Shown: positions 1 through 7,152, counted from the first letter of the stretch. The stretch is 12,424 nucleotides of DNA from Hyphomicrobiales bacterium (GCA_017304505.1 JAFKKQ010000127.1:830-13253); one strand, 5' to 3'. Translations and numbers: made by a program. The notes: generated by a model not told the origin, from the sequence alone.

Positions 1-215
1 ACGAGTTGCGGATTACGCCACGTCAGCTCGAGACCGTTGCCATGCGGCGCCAGCGTCATCGGCACAATGATTGCCGTGAGTACCGTCACAGGGACGAACG
101 ACAACGCCTCGCGCAGCCACTCGGGAAACCGCACGCGGTCGCCCAGCAGGAAGATCCCGGCCTTGACGGCAAACGTGACGGCGGCCATGCCGCCAATCGC
201 CACGACATAATTCAT
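1..215 (-). CDS. AzlD-family membrane protein, C-terminus beyond the window
   Basis: The start codon is the ATG at 215-213. It shares bases with the TGA stop of the preceding gene in an ATGA overlap, which implies translational coupling. The frame stays open to base 1, giving 71 residues. The sequence has a hydrophobic N-terminal helix, then residues FLLGDRVRFPEWLREAL and FVPVTVLTAIIVP. This is the pattern I know from AzlD, the small subunit of the AzlCD branched-chain amino acid exporter, and the visible part should be two or three membrane segments. Full AzlD proteins are about 100 residues, so roughly 30 are missing. AzlD normally follows azlC, but here an AI-2E transporter gene precedes it. 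The family call is by motif memory, and transport substrate is unknown. Confidence 0.75.
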   Translation of the reverse strand, partial: MNYVVAIGGMAAVTFAVKAGIFLLGDRVRFPEWLREALSFVPVTVLTAIIVPMTLAPHGNGLELTWRNPQL

Positions 216-1255
216 TGCGCACCCCCGCGACGCTTCGCGTGCAGCGCCAGCATGCCCGACGCAATGCCGAGTGCCACGGCCACCAGCAAGCCGACGAACC
301 CGAACAGATAGCCTGACGCCAACAGCGCAAACATCAGCCAGACCGGATGCAGGCCGACCTCCGCGCCGACGAGCTTGGGCGATAGCACATAGCCTTCAAG
401 GCCCTGCCCAACGATGAAGACCCCGATCACCAGCGCAATGGACATCCAGTCCGGCCAGAACTGAGCCACCGCAACGATGAGGGCGACGACAAATCCGGTC
501 AGCGCGCCGACAAAGGGAATGAAGCTGAACAGCCCGGTCATGAGGCCGATCAGGAAGCCGAAGTTGAGCCCGCAGAGCGTCAACCCGATGGCGTAATACG
601 CCGCAAGGATCAGGCAGAGCAGCGACTGCCCGCGAATGAAGCCCGCGACGGCACGGTCGATGCGCCGCCCCAGCGTGTGCACGGTCTGGCGATGCGGCAG
701 CGGAATCCAGCCGTCCACCGTCTTCACCAGCCGCTCCCAGTCGCACAGCAGATAAAACGCGACGACCGGCGTCACGATCAACAGCGACAACACCGAGAAC
801 ACGGCGCGCCCGCCGGACCACAGCGAGGTGACGAAGCCCGCGATAAAGCCCGAGCCTTGCGTCACCAGGGTTTCGATCGATTTTCCCGGATCGGGAAGAT
901 TGCCACCGCCGAAAATCCTGGTCAGCCAGGGCCGGCTCGGATCGGTGACGATCGACTGCAACTTGGTCACATAGCGCGGCAGGTTTTTCGCAAAGGCCGT
1001 GAACTGATCGGCCAGGATCGGCGCGACCGCCATGACGCCGACCACAACCAACAGGATCACCAGCGTGAGTACGATCAGCGCCGAGATGCCACGGCTGATG
1101 CCGAGCTTCTCGCCCCGGCGGGCGAGCGGGTCGAGCAGATAGGCGAGCACCATCCCCGCCACGAAGGGCAGCAGCACATCGCCCAGCGCCCACAACAGCA
1201 GGATCAGCACGGCCAGCGCCGCGACCCAGAACATCACCTGCCGTTGCAGCGTCAT
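212..1255 (-). CDS. AI-2E/PerM-family transporter-like membrane protein
   Basis: The product has 347 residues, typical for the family (about 330-370). Two N-terminal membrane helices span roughly residues 8-40. A third lies at 58-80, followed by a soluble stretch at about 85-135. Several helices follow from 136 onward, including the conserved IPFVG segment at 246-250 and the gly-rich C-terminal helices at 305-335. The family includes E. coli TqsA and PerM; members export autoinducer-2, act as Na+/H+ antiporters or have no known substrate, so none is claimed here. I chose the ATG at 1255 because GGGG lies about six bases upstream. An in-frame GTG at 1270 would overlap that ribosome binding site. 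The gene follows the phosphatidyltransferase gene by 45 bases and overlaps the azlD-like start, so the three probably form one transcript. Confidence 0.9.
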   Translation of the reverse strand: MTLQRQVMFWVAALAVLILLLWALGDVLLPFVAGMVLAYLLDPLARRGEKLGISRGISALIVLTLVILLVVVGVMAVAPILADQFTAFAKNLPRYVTKLQSIVTDPSRPWLTRIFGGGNLPDPGKSIETLVTQGSGFIAGFVTSLWSGGRAVFSVLSLLIVTPVVAFYLLCDWERLVKTVDGWIPLPHRQTVHTLGRRIDRAVAGFIRGQSLLCLILAAYYAIGLTLCGLNFGFLIGLMTGLFSFIPFVGALTGFVVALIVAVAQFWPDWMSIALVIGVFIVGQGLEGYVLSPKLVGAEVGLHPVWLMFALLASGYLFGFVGLLVAVALGIASGMLALHAKRRGGAQ

Positions 1256-1300
1256 TGTTACCCCACGCACAAACCGTTCAACGCGAGGGTGGATCCGTCG

Positions 1301-1846
1301 TCAGCCGCTGGCTTCCGCGGAATTCATGTGCCGCACCCATTCGGCGAGATAGAGGCCCACCGAAACCAAGGTCAAGACCGTCACCAGAGCCATCACCAGT
1401 GTCAACAGCGGCTCGGGATCAAATGAATAGCCGTGCGAGGCCAGCACCAGGCAGGCGAACAGAAGCTGCGCCGCCGTGTTGAGCTTGGACACAATATGAG
1501 GGCGGATCTTGACCGGCCTCCCGACCAGCCACGACAGGATGACCCCGCCCACGATCATGACGTCGCGGGACACGACCAGGATGACCAGCCAAAGCGGGAT
1601 GACCGCTGTCACACCCAGCGTGACGTAGATCGACACGATCATCACCTTGTCGGCGAGAGGATCGAGATAGGCGCCAAGCTCGGTCTTCATGCCGAACCGC
1701 TTGGCCAGAAACCCGTCCACGCCGTCGCTGATGGCGGCCGCGAGAAACAACAGGAACGCCAAATGCATTCGCCCGGTGGCGATCGCCCAGACGACGACCG
1801 GAACCAACAGGATGCGTGCCAACGTGATCAGATTGGGAATACTCAA
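1301..1846 (-). CDS. CDP-alcohol phosphatidyltransferase (PgsA-like)
   Basis: The 181-residue membrane enzyme carries the CDP-alcohol phosphatidyltransferase motif: D41, D44-G45, A48, G58, D62 and D66, with Lys at 49 where Arg is usual. These acidic residues bind the divalent metals and CDP-diacylglycerol. The enzyme should transfer the phosphatidyl group to an alcohol such as glycerol 3-phosphate or phosphatidylglycerol in the inner membrane. Helices fill about 8-38, 68-105 and 125-170. The start is TTG at 1846. The codon two before it is an in-frame TGA, and the N-terminus MSIPNLITLAR is canonical for the family, so the rare start is well supported. Many rhizobia have a separate pgsA elsewhere, so this copy could make phosphatidylglycerol phosphate or cardiolipin; the sequence does not decide. 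Confidence 0.88.
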   Translation of the reverse strand: MSIPNLITLARILLVPVVVWAIATGRMHLAFLLFLAAAISDGVDGFLAKRFGMKTELGAYLDPLADKVMIVSIYVTLGVTAVIPLWLVILVVSRDVMIVGGVILSWLVGRPVKIRPHIVSKLNTAAQLLFACLVLASHGYSFDPEPLLTLVMALVTVLTLVSVGLYLAEWVRHMNSAEASG

Positions 1847-1981
1847 ACGTCAGGCCCCGGCTCGCCCTCGCACCGTACTGAAGGGTTGGCAGCGCGCGGG
1901 CTTTCTGGCGCGCGCGATTCCGCCTGAGTATATCGACCGGCGGCCCATTGCACACGTTTCGATTCCGACATACGCAGGGGC
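1847..1981. promoter_or_regulatory. Divergent intergenic region between the phosphatidyltransferase gene and purM
   Basis: This 135-base spacer must hold the start signals for both flanking transcripts. An AT-rich core at 1927-1934 reads AGTATATC, which gives a TATACT hexamer on the minus strand and TATATC on the plus strand. Neither has a convincing -35 hexamer at 16-18 bases. A hairpin with 7-bp arms GCGCGCG (1892-1898) and CGCGCGC (1909-1915) sits on the left side and would lie in the leader of the phosphatidyltransferase mRNA or upstream of purM. I do not recognise a PurR-type operator or a purine riboswitch here. Exact promoter positions are inference. Confidence 0.35.
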
Positions 1982-3046
1982 ATGCTCAAGAAACGCCTCA
2001 CCTACGCGCAATCCGGCGTCGATATCGACGCCGGCAACCGCATGGTGGAGTTGATCAAGCCCCTGGTGAAATCCACGGCCCGCCGGGGCGCCGATGCCGA
2101 AATCGGCGGCTTCGGCGGCCTGTTCGACCTCAAGCGCGCGGGGTTCAAAGACCCTGTGCTGGTCGCCGCCAACGACGGTGTCGGCACCAAGGTCAAGATC
2201 GCGGTCGAGACCGGCATCCATGACACCATCGGCATCGACCTCGTCGCCATGTCGGTCAACGACCTTGTGGTGCAAGGCGCGGAACCGCTGTTCTTCCTCG
2301 ACTACTTCGCCACCGGCAAGCTCGATCCGAAGGTCGGGGCGACAGTGGTGGCCGGTATCGCCGAAGGCTGCCGCCTCGCCGGCTGCGCGCTGATCGGCGG
2401 CGAGACGGCCGAGATGCCCGGCGTCTATCGCGGCGAGGACTACGATCTCGCAGGGTTTGCCGTCGGCGCGGTCGAGCGCCGCGCCATCCTGCCGCGCCGC
2501 GACATCCGCGCGGGCGACGTCCTCCTCGGCATGGCCTCCTCCGGCGTGCATTCGAACGGCTTCTCGCTGGTGCGCAAGGTCGTCGCCAAGTCGCGACTGA
2601 AATGGAGCGCTCCCGCGCCGTTCGACAAAAAGAAAAAGCTCGGCCGCGCCGTGCTGGCCCCAACCCGCATCTATGTGACGTCGTGCCTCGCCGCGATCCG
2701 CGGCACCGGCGCGATCAAGGCGCTGGCGCATATCACCGGCGGGGGCTTCCCCGACAACATTCCGCGCGTGCTGCCGAAATCCCTCGGGGCACGGATCGAC
2801 CTCACCCGCATTGCGGTGCCGCCGGTGTTCCGGTGGCTGGCGCAGACGGGCGGCATTGCCGAAAAGGAAATGCTGCGCACCTTCAACTGCGGGGTCGGCA
2901 TGATCGCCGTGGTCGAGCCAGGCGCGGCCGACAAGGTCGCAGCGATCCTCAAGCGCGAAGGCGAGCGCGTCGTGCGCCTCGGCGACGTTGTCGCGGCGGC
3001 CAAGGGCAAGCCGCGCGTGATCTACGACGGCCGCCTTGGCCTCTAG
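1982..3046 (+). CDS. purM: Phosphoribosylformylglycinamidine cyclo-ligase (AIR synthase)
   Basis: This cytoplasmic enzyme uses ATP to close the imidazole ring of formylglycinamidine ribonucleotide, giving aminoimidazole ribonucleotide in de novo purine synthesis. The 354 residues match the usual length (about 345-360). Visible landmarks are the N-terminal GGFGGLFDL (42-50), the ATP-site [11 protein letters not shown] (64-74), [10 protein letters not shown] (93-102), GGETAEMPG (139-147), the start of the C-terminal half with [11 protein letters not shown] (186-196), and [12 protein letters not shown] (251-262). The start ATG has GGGG only one base upstream, an unusually short spacing, but family alignment places the N-terminus here just before LTYA. 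A Lys-rich stretch DKKKK at 215-219 is slightly unusual. Seven bases separate its stop from the purN ATG. Confidence 0.97.
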   Translation: MLKKRLTYAQSGVDIDAGNRMVELIKPLVKSTARRGADAEIGGFGGLFDLKRAGFKDPVLVAANDGVGTKVKIAVETGIHDTIGIDLVAMSVNDLVVQGAEPLFFLDYFATGKLDPKVGATVVAGIAEGCRLAGCALIGGETAEMPGVYRGEDYDLAGFAVGAVERRAILPRRDIRAGDVLLGMASSGVHSNGFSLVRKVVAKSRLKWSAPAPFDKKKKLGRAVLAPTRIYVTSCLAAIRGTGAIKALAHITGGGFPDNIPRVLPKSLGARIDLTRIAVPPVFRWLAQTGGIAEKEMLRTFNCGVGMIAVVEPGAADKVAAILKREGERVVRLGDVVAAAKGKPRVIYDGRLGL

Positions 3047-3053
3047 ACCGACG

Positions 3054-3704
3054 ATGCCCTCCACGCCCGCCCGCAAGCGCGTCGCGGTCCTGATTTCCGG
3101 CCGCGGCTCCAACATGGCGGCGCTGATCGAGGCGGCGAAGAACGACACTTATCCCGCCGAGATCGTCGTGGTGGTGTCGAACGATCCCACCGCGAAAGGG
3201 CTGGCGTACGCGGCCACGCAAGGCGTCCCGACCGCGGCGGTCGATCATCGCTCCTTCGGCAAGAATCGCGAGGCGTTCGAGCGCGCGCTTCAGCGCGAAC
3301 TGGAAACGCATGGGATCGAATTGATCTGCCTGGCGGGCTTCATGCGCCTGCTGACGCCGTGGTTCGTGCGGCAATGGGATGGACGGATGCTCAACATCCA
3401 TCCGGCGCTGCTGCCCGCGTTCAAGGGGCTCGACACCCATGCGCGCGCCATCGCCGCCGGCGCGAAGCGGCACGGCGCGACCGTGCATTTCGTCGTGCCT
3501 GAGATGGATGCCGGCCCGATCATCGTGCAGGAGGCGGTGCCGGTCCTCGCCGGCGACACCGAGGCGGCGCTTGCCGCGCGCGTGCTCGAGGTCGAGCACC
3601 GCATCTATCCGCTTGCGCTCAAGCTCGTGGCCGAAGGACGGATTCGCGTCGAGGGCGGCCGCTGCCTGATCGACGGGCAGCCGGCCCCATTGATTCCGCG
3701 ATAG
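3054..3704 (+). CDS. purN: Phosphoribosylglycinamide formyltransferase (GAR transformylase)
   Basis: PurN transfers a formyl group from 10-formyltetrahydrofolate to glycinamide ribonucleotide, the third step of purine synthesis. The 216-residue product shows the phosphate-binding SGRGSN (15-20), the catalytic trio N114 and H116 in LNIHPALLPAFKG and D152 in PEMDAGPII, each offset by eight from the E. coli N106, H108 and D144. I chose the ATG at 3054, seven bases after the purM stop. An in-frame TTG at 3036 would overlap purM and add six residues not seen in the family. The purM-purN pair is a classic operon. No good plus-strand terminator follows; the hairpin downstream is oriented for the opposite gene, though it may act on both. 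Confidence 0.96.
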   Translation: MPSTPARKRVAVLISGRGSNMAALIEAAKNDTYPAEIVVVVSNDPTAKGLAYAATQGVPTAAVDHRSFGKNREAFERALQRELETHGIELICLAGFMRLLTPWFVRQWDGRMLNIHPALLPAFKGLDTHARAIAAGAKRHGATVHFVVPEMDAGPIIVQEAVPVLAGDTEAALAARVLEVEHRIYPLALKLVAEGRIRVEGGRCLIDGQPAPLIPR

Positions 3705-3706
3705 TC

Positions 3707-3740
3707 TTGTAAAAATAAGCCCCTTGTAAAAATAAGCCCC
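3707..3740. repeat. Perfect 17-bp tandem duplication
   Basis: The unit TTGTAAAAATAAGCCCC occurs twice with no gap, at 3707-3723 and 3724-3740, beginning two bases after the purN stop codon. The second copy forms one arm of the terminator hairpin that follows, while the first copy repeats the U-tract and four bases of that arm. The repeat is seen directly in the sequence. Confidence 0.95.
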
Positions 3741-3757
3741 CGGATTTTGCCCGGGGG
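3707..3757 (-). terminator. Rho-independent terminator of the cold-shock gene
   Basis: Read on the minus strand, a perfect 7-bp stem (3757-3751 with 3743-3737) with a seven-base loop is followed by CTTATTTTTAC, a typical intrinsic terminator. It lies about 30 bases past the cold-shock stop codon. The plus strand has no T-run after the stem but A-rich sequence before it, so the main orientation is minus. The 17-bp duplication gives a second GGGG plus T-tract unit directly downstream. Confidence 0.8.
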
Positions 3758-3787
3758 TACGGGAAACAACCCGCAAGGCGCAAACCG

Positions 3788-3994
3788 CTACGCGACTTTT
3801 AGATTCTCGGCAGATGCCTTGCCGTTGCGGCCCGTCACCAACTCGTACTCGACAGTCTGGCCTTCGTTGAGGGAGCTAAGGCCCGCACGCTCGACGGCGG
3901 AGATGTGGACAAACACATCCTTGTCGCCCGCAGCCGGCTTGATGAACCCGTAACCTTTGGTCGGGTTGAACCATTTGACGGTGCCCTTTTGCAT
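3788..3994 (-). CDS. Cold-shock domain protein (CspA family)
   Basis: The 68-residue product is a single cold-shock domain, an OB-fold that binds single-stranded RNA and DNA and melts mRNA secondary structure. RNP1 is KGYGFI (13-18) and RNP2 is VFVHIS (27-32); K7, W8 and F9 add the usual aromatic patch. The ATG at 3994 has AGGAG at 4006-4002, seven bases upstream, and the family N-terminus MQKGTVKWFN fits. Longer in-frame versions upstream are not supported. The gene is flanked by a strong terminator downstream and a long non-coding region upstream, consistent with the long structured leaders of cspA-type genes. Whether it is cold-induced cannot be read from the sequence. Confidence 0.96.
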   Translation of the reverse strand: MQKGTVKWFNPTKGYGFIKPAAGDKDVFVHISAVERAGLSSLNEGQTVEYELVTGRNGKASAENLKVA

Positions 3995-4354
3995 CGTCGG
4001 TCTCCTGAGTGAGAGTCTTCGAACGTCTGGATGACACGCGGATTGCCATCGCCGCACGCCGCGCCACAACTTGGTTTTGGTTGAAGATCCGGGACGGCTG
4101 CGTCCAACGACGACGCCGCCGGAACGGCCAAAATCCCGCTGCAACAATTACGGCATAGCAAAAATACGGCCTAACAATGGCTGTGGTTGCATAAGCGTTA
4201 GGCACCACCGTGTGGCTGCACAAGCACAGTCAGCCGCAACATCGGATGCAGCCCAGTGCCGCAGTTGACCCCTGGGCCGGTTTCGCAACAATCCCATTGG
4301 GCTGACGGGTCGCCGGCCGGTGGCCGCCGACGACAAGCCGCGGGGGCACGGACT
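3995..4354. other. Long intergenic region between the cold-shock and autotransporter genes
   Basis: No gene is supported in these 360 bases. Bases 4140-4200 form an AT-rich island in an otherwise GC-rich region, a likely place for divergent promoters, but no -35/-10 pair is convincing. Two inverted repeats stand out: GCCTAAC (4169-4175) with GTTAGGC (4197-4203), 21-base loop, and TGTGGCTG (4211-4218) with CAGCCGCA (4231-4238), 12-base loop and one mismatched or wobble position. The stretch 3995-4140 would be the leader of the cold-shock mRNA. An in-frame GTG at 4256 would extend the autotransporter 33 codons into this region, but it has no ribosome binding site. Confidence 0.5.
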
Positions 4355-5515
4355 TTGCGCAAACGCCGAACCCAGGGGCCTGTGGACGGGACAGCCCGTT
4401 CACGCGGGCGCGTCCGGCCGACGCTGGCTGCCGTCGCCGCGCTCTGCCTCGCCACCGCGTCAGGCGCCGACGCCGCCGTCATTTCATGCGGGACCGGAGG
4501 ACCGTTCGTTGCGGCACCGCCGTCCTGTCCGCAGGGCGACAGCATCGCCTTATCGGGCGACGCCGCGCTGTTCGACGTCGGGACCCGGTTCCTGCAACGG
4601 CTTGCCGCGATCTCGTCGTTCAAGACCGCGGCCAGTGCCGGAAACAACCCGTGGGGCGGCGGCGCCGATTCAACGCCATCCGAGCGTTACCGCACATGGC
4701 TCGAAGGCTACGGCCTGGCGTCACGCACCGATGCGACAGATGACTTCGCCGGCGACAAGCGCAGGACCTTCGGCGCGGTCGCAGGCGCGGCCGCCACCAT
4801 CGCCCCCGGCGTCATCGTCGGCCTTTCGGTCGATCAGGGCCGGACCAAGGTCGACGTGACGAATCTGCCCGCCAACCTGGCCCAAAACGGACATATCGAC
4901 CTGACCCAGATCGGTGCCTTGGCCGCATTCCAGAACGGCCCCTGGTCGCTCGGAACGAACGTCATCTACGGTTTCGGCCGGGTGCACAGCAGCCGGTTCG
5001 TCGCGGGCGAGGCGTCCACCGCCTCGTATCTCGCAAGCCTCTGGGGCGCGATGGCCGAGTTGAGCTATTATTGGGCGCTGCCCAACAACTCTCGCTTCGT
5101 TCCCAAGATCACGGTCGACTGGATGCGGACGCAGACCGACGCATTCACCGAAACTGGCGGTTTCCTTCCTGTATCGGGCTCAGGCGTGACCTCCACCCGC
5201 GTCCGCATGATGGTTGGCGGCGAGGTGGGCCATAGCTGGCTGATGGATCGCACGCTGCTGGATTTCTCGATGTACGCGCGGATGGTGGACAATCTCTCCC
5301 AGGACATCGGCGTGCTCGAACTGACCGATGCGGGCGGATCGGGCGTGTCACGGCTGCTCGCCGGCATCCGCGAAAGCAATCTCGGGGCCGATGCCGGCGC
5401 CATGCTCTCGGCGCGGGTTTCCGACACCACCCGGCTCTATGCCGTGTACGACGGCCGCTTCCGCGGCAACTTCATATCGCACAGCGGCACGGTGGGCGCC
5501 GAGTTCCGGTTTTAG
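4355..5515 (+). CDS. Autotransporter-type outer-membrane beta-barrel protein
   Basis: The product is exported by Sec and inserted into the outer membrane. From the TTG at 4355 it has 386 residues: basic MRKRR, a hydrophobic signal segment (22-36) and a probable cleavage site after SGADA at residue 40. A short region follows (41-111) with cysteines 45 and 58, and then a beta-domain of about 275 residues beginning RYRTWLEGYG. The barrel shows alternating strands and ends in VGAEFRF, the terminal aromatic signal used by the BAM complex. The start is uncertain: GGGGG lies eight bases before the TTG at 4355, whereas GTG at 4256 and GTG at 4382 are alternatives. The passenger region is about 70 residues, far too short for a beta-helix, so this may be a barrel porin-like protein or an adhesin remnant. 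The substrate is unknown. Confidence 0.82.
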   Translation: MRKRRTQGPVDGTARSRGRVRPTLAAVAALCLATASGADAAVISCGTGGPFVAAPPSCPQGDSIALSGDAALFDVGTRFLQRLAAISSFKTAASAGNNPWGGGADSTPSERYRTWLEGYGLASRTDATDDFAGDKRRTFGAVAGAAATIAPGVIVGLSVDQGRTKVDVTNLPANLAQNGHIDLTQIGALAAFQNGPWSLGTNVIYGFGRVHSSRFVAGEASTASYLASLWGAMAELSYYWALPNNSRFVPKITVDWMRTQTDAFTETGGFLPVSGSGVTSTRVRMMVGGEVGHSWLMDRTLLDFSMYARMVDNLSQDIGVLELTDAGGSGVSRLLAGIRESNLGADAGAMLSARVSDTTRLYAVYDGRFRGNFISHSGTVGAEFRF

Positions 5516-5647
5516 ATTTCCAAACACATTTTCGCGGGGCATGACAACAAGGTAACCCGGCCAAAAACGAACTTGCCCCGGACCAGGTCCGGGGCAAGCA
5601 TTCATTCCCAATCTGCCGTCTCCGCAGAAGCGAGCGGCGGGCTTTCG
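5516..5647 (-). terminator. Strong hairpin terminator for the TerC gene
   Basis: Perfect 13-base arms at 5572-5584 and 5586-5598 flank a single central base, so about 11-12 pairs can form. On the minus strand the stem is followed by TTCGTTTTTGG (5571-5561), a U-tract. This marks it as the intrinsic terminator of the minus-strand TerC gene, whose stop is 50 bases upstream. The plus-strand side lacks a U-tract, but the near-symmetric stem could also slow polymerase leaving the autotransporter gene. The rest of this 132-base stretch shows no other signal. Confidence 0.85.
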
Positions 5648-6583
5648 CTACGCTTTTTCCTCGCTGCCGCTCACGGCGCATTGGCTGCGCGCGATGGCGT
5701 AACCGATCAGCATGATCACCAGCAGCACGCCGCGGCTGGCCCAGATCTTGACCACATCGGCCTCGGCTCCGACGCCGAACAGGCTCTGGTTGACGATATC
5801 GCCGATGATCCAGACCAGAAGTCCCACGCCTGCGAGGATTTCGTCGAGATGAAGCTTCCGGCCCCGGCTGACGATGATGTAACCGGCGAGGATGACGATC
5901 ACCGCGCCGACCCGCCCGCCCCACACATGCAGGAAGTGCAGCGTGGCCTCGCTGAGCCAGCCGACCAGCGCCGGGTCGGTTGCCATGATATCGCCCGCGA
6001 CCCAGCCGAGCAGCGCACCGCCGGCCCAGACCAGGACGCGATAGCGCTCCAGCAAGGCCATCAGCACGGCGCTGCCGGCGACAATCAGCGGCACGCTGGT
6101 CGCAAGGCCGAAGATGATGAGCGTCGCCTTGATGCCCATGGCGTGGGTCACGTCCACCTGCGCGGCCGCAACTTCGGCCGACGCCGCGATCGCGATCACG
6201 TTGTCGAGGCTCATGACGATGTCGGCGATGGCGACGATCCGCACCGCGCGCCACAGGTTGCTCGCGCTTTCGACACCGCCTTCGCCATCGCTGTCCTCGG
6301 TGACGAGCTTGATCGCCACGTAGAACAGCAGGAGGCCGCCGACCAGCTTGAGGAACGGATATGTCATCGCCTGAGCGACGACGAGCGTGAAGATGACGCG
6401 CAGCAGCACGGCGACGCCCGCGCCCAGGATCATGCCCCAAAGGCGCTGCTTCGCCGGCAGCGTCATGCAGGCCATCGCGATCACGACCGCGTTGTCGCCG
6501 GACAGAATGATGTTGACGCCAATGATCTGGAGAACCGCGATCCAGAATGGCGCGTGCATGAAGTCTTGAGCGAGAAAGTCCAC
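5648..6583 (-). CDS. TerC-family integral membrane protein (YjbE/Alx type)
   Basis: TerC proteins are inner-membrane proteins in the LysE-like transporter superfamily. Several export Mn2+ and help metallate secreted proteins; older members were named for tellurite resistance. The 311-residue product has the two conserved acidic motifs SGDNAVVIA (D30, N31) and MSLDNVIAIA (D127, N128), expected at the ion path, and about eight membrane helices. It has a C-terminal part (about 215-300) with two or three extra helices, longer than the roughly 200-220-residue YjbE core. I chose GTG at 6583 because AGGGG lies six bases upstream; GTG at 6586 is the next option and ATG at 6667 would add 28 proline- and glycine-rich residues unlike the family. 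Mn2+ specificity is inference. Confidence 0.9.
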   Translation of the reverse strand: MDFLAQDFMHAPFWIAVLQIIGVNIILSGDNAVVIAMACMTLPAKQRLWGMILGAGVAVLLRVIFTLVVAQAMTYPFLKLVGGLLLFYVAIKLVTEDSDGEGGVESASNLWRAVRIVAIADIVMSLDNVIAIAASAEVAAAQVDVTHAMGIKATLIIFGLATSVPLIVAGSAVLMALLERYRVLVWAGGALLGWVAGDIMATDPALVGWLSEATLHFLHVWGGRVGAVIVILAGYIIVSRGRKLHLDEILAGVGLLVWIIGDIVNQSLFGVGAEADVVKIWASRGVLLVIMLIGYAIARSQCAVSGSEEKA

Positions 6584-6586
6584 CAC

Positions 6587-6729
6587 GAACCCCTTAGTTC
6601 TTGATGCGCCGACTTGCGGCGGCGCCTCCCCCCGAAACTGCCGCGGCCCCGACCGCGGCACCGTCATAATCTACAGGCGAACGACCGTGCCTGACCAGTA
6701 AACTATGCGGCTCCCCGGCCGCACACCGG
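6587..6729 (-). promoter_or_regulatory. Structured leader between ndk and the TerC gene
   Basis: Reading toward the TerC gene, three hairpins appear: CAGGC/GCCTG at 6693-6674; GCCGCGG/CCGCGGC at 6659-6640 with a six-base loop; and GCGCCG/CGGCGC at 6625-6606. The second is followed only by AGTTTC, so it is a poor terminator. GGGGAG occurs at 6716-6711. Many TerC genes of this subfamily are controlled by the yybP-ykoY Mn2+ riboswitch, whose 5' element contains GGGGAG, but I could not fit the rest of that fold. A weak promoter TGGTCA with TAGATT may sit inside. The region could serve as ndk 3' end, TerC leader or both. Confidence 0.4.
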
Positions 6730-7152
6730 TCAGCCGACGATTTCGTTGCCCGCGAAGAACTGAGCGATCTCTTTTGACGCCGTTTCAGCCGCATCCGAGC
6801 CGTGCACCGAATTCTCGCCGATCGACTTGGCGTGAACCTTGCGGATGGTGCCGGCATCGGCTTTCGCCGGATCGGTCGCGCCCATGATGTCGCGGTATTT
6901 CGCGATGGCGCCCTCGCCTTCCAGCACCTGGACAACCACCGGCCCGGAGATCATGAAATCCACGAGCTCGCCGAAGAACGGCCGCTGCCGGTGCACCGCG
7001 TAAAACGTCTCCGCCTGTTCGCGGGTGATGCGCACGCGCTTCTGCGCCACGATCCGCAGGCCGGCCTGCTCGATCATCGCGTTGATGGCGCCCGTCAGGT
7101 TGCGCTCGGTGGCATCCGGTTTGATGATCGAAAAGGTACGCTCGCCCGGCAT
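6730..7152 (-). CDS. ndk: Nucleoside diphosphate kinase
   Basis: Ndk moves the gamma-phosphate of ATP to other nucleoside diphosphates through a phospho-histidine, balancing the NTP and dNTP pools in the cytoplasm. The 140-residue product matches the family length. It has K11 in IIKPDA, the Kpn-loop region, R/N residues in [10 protein letters not shown] and the active-site H117 in ENSVHGSD. It ends FFAGNEIVG as in other rhizobia. The start ATG at 7152 has AAGGA nine bases upstream; a longer upstream extension in frame is not conserved and would run over the promoter. The gene is transcribed from the promoter at 7217-7245, about 58 bases of leader. Confidence 0.97.
   Translation of the reverse strand: MPGERTFSIIKPDATERNLTGAINAMIEQAGLRIVAQKRVRITREQAETFYAVHRQRPFFGELVDFMISGPVVVQVLEGEGAIAKYRDIMGATDPAKADAGTIRKVHAKSIGENSVHGSDAAETASKEIAQFFAGNEIVG

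Noticed and set aside
677..1426. 249-codon open frame on the plus strand opposite the AI-2E gene
   Set aside because: Gln/His/Arg-rich antisense of a membrane protein, with no ribosome binding site or family match.
1850..3148. 432-codon open frame on the minus strand opposite purM
   Set aside because: It is a shadow of purM in a GC-rich genome: the protein is rich in Arg, Asp, His and Gly, resembles no family, and purM on the other strand has full motif support.
3737..3757. Terminator for purN on the plus strand
   Set aside because: The stem is not followed by T bases on that strand; the signal fits the minus-strand gene, though weak two-way action is possible.
4140..4200. Possible consensus promoter for the cold-shock gene in the AT-rich island
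   Set aside because: Candidates such as TTGTTA with TATGCC have a 14-base spacing, too short, so no promoter is called.
4256..4354. 33-codon N-terminal extension of the autotransporter gene
   Set aside because: No ribosome binding site precedes the GTG, and it would bury the signal peptide behind about 55 residues. It cannot be fully excluded, because some autotransporters have extended signals.
6584..6667. 28-codon N-terminal extension of the TerC gene from the ATG at 6667
   Set aside because: The extension is encoded by the hairpin region, has no ribosome binding site, and is unlike TerC N-termini.
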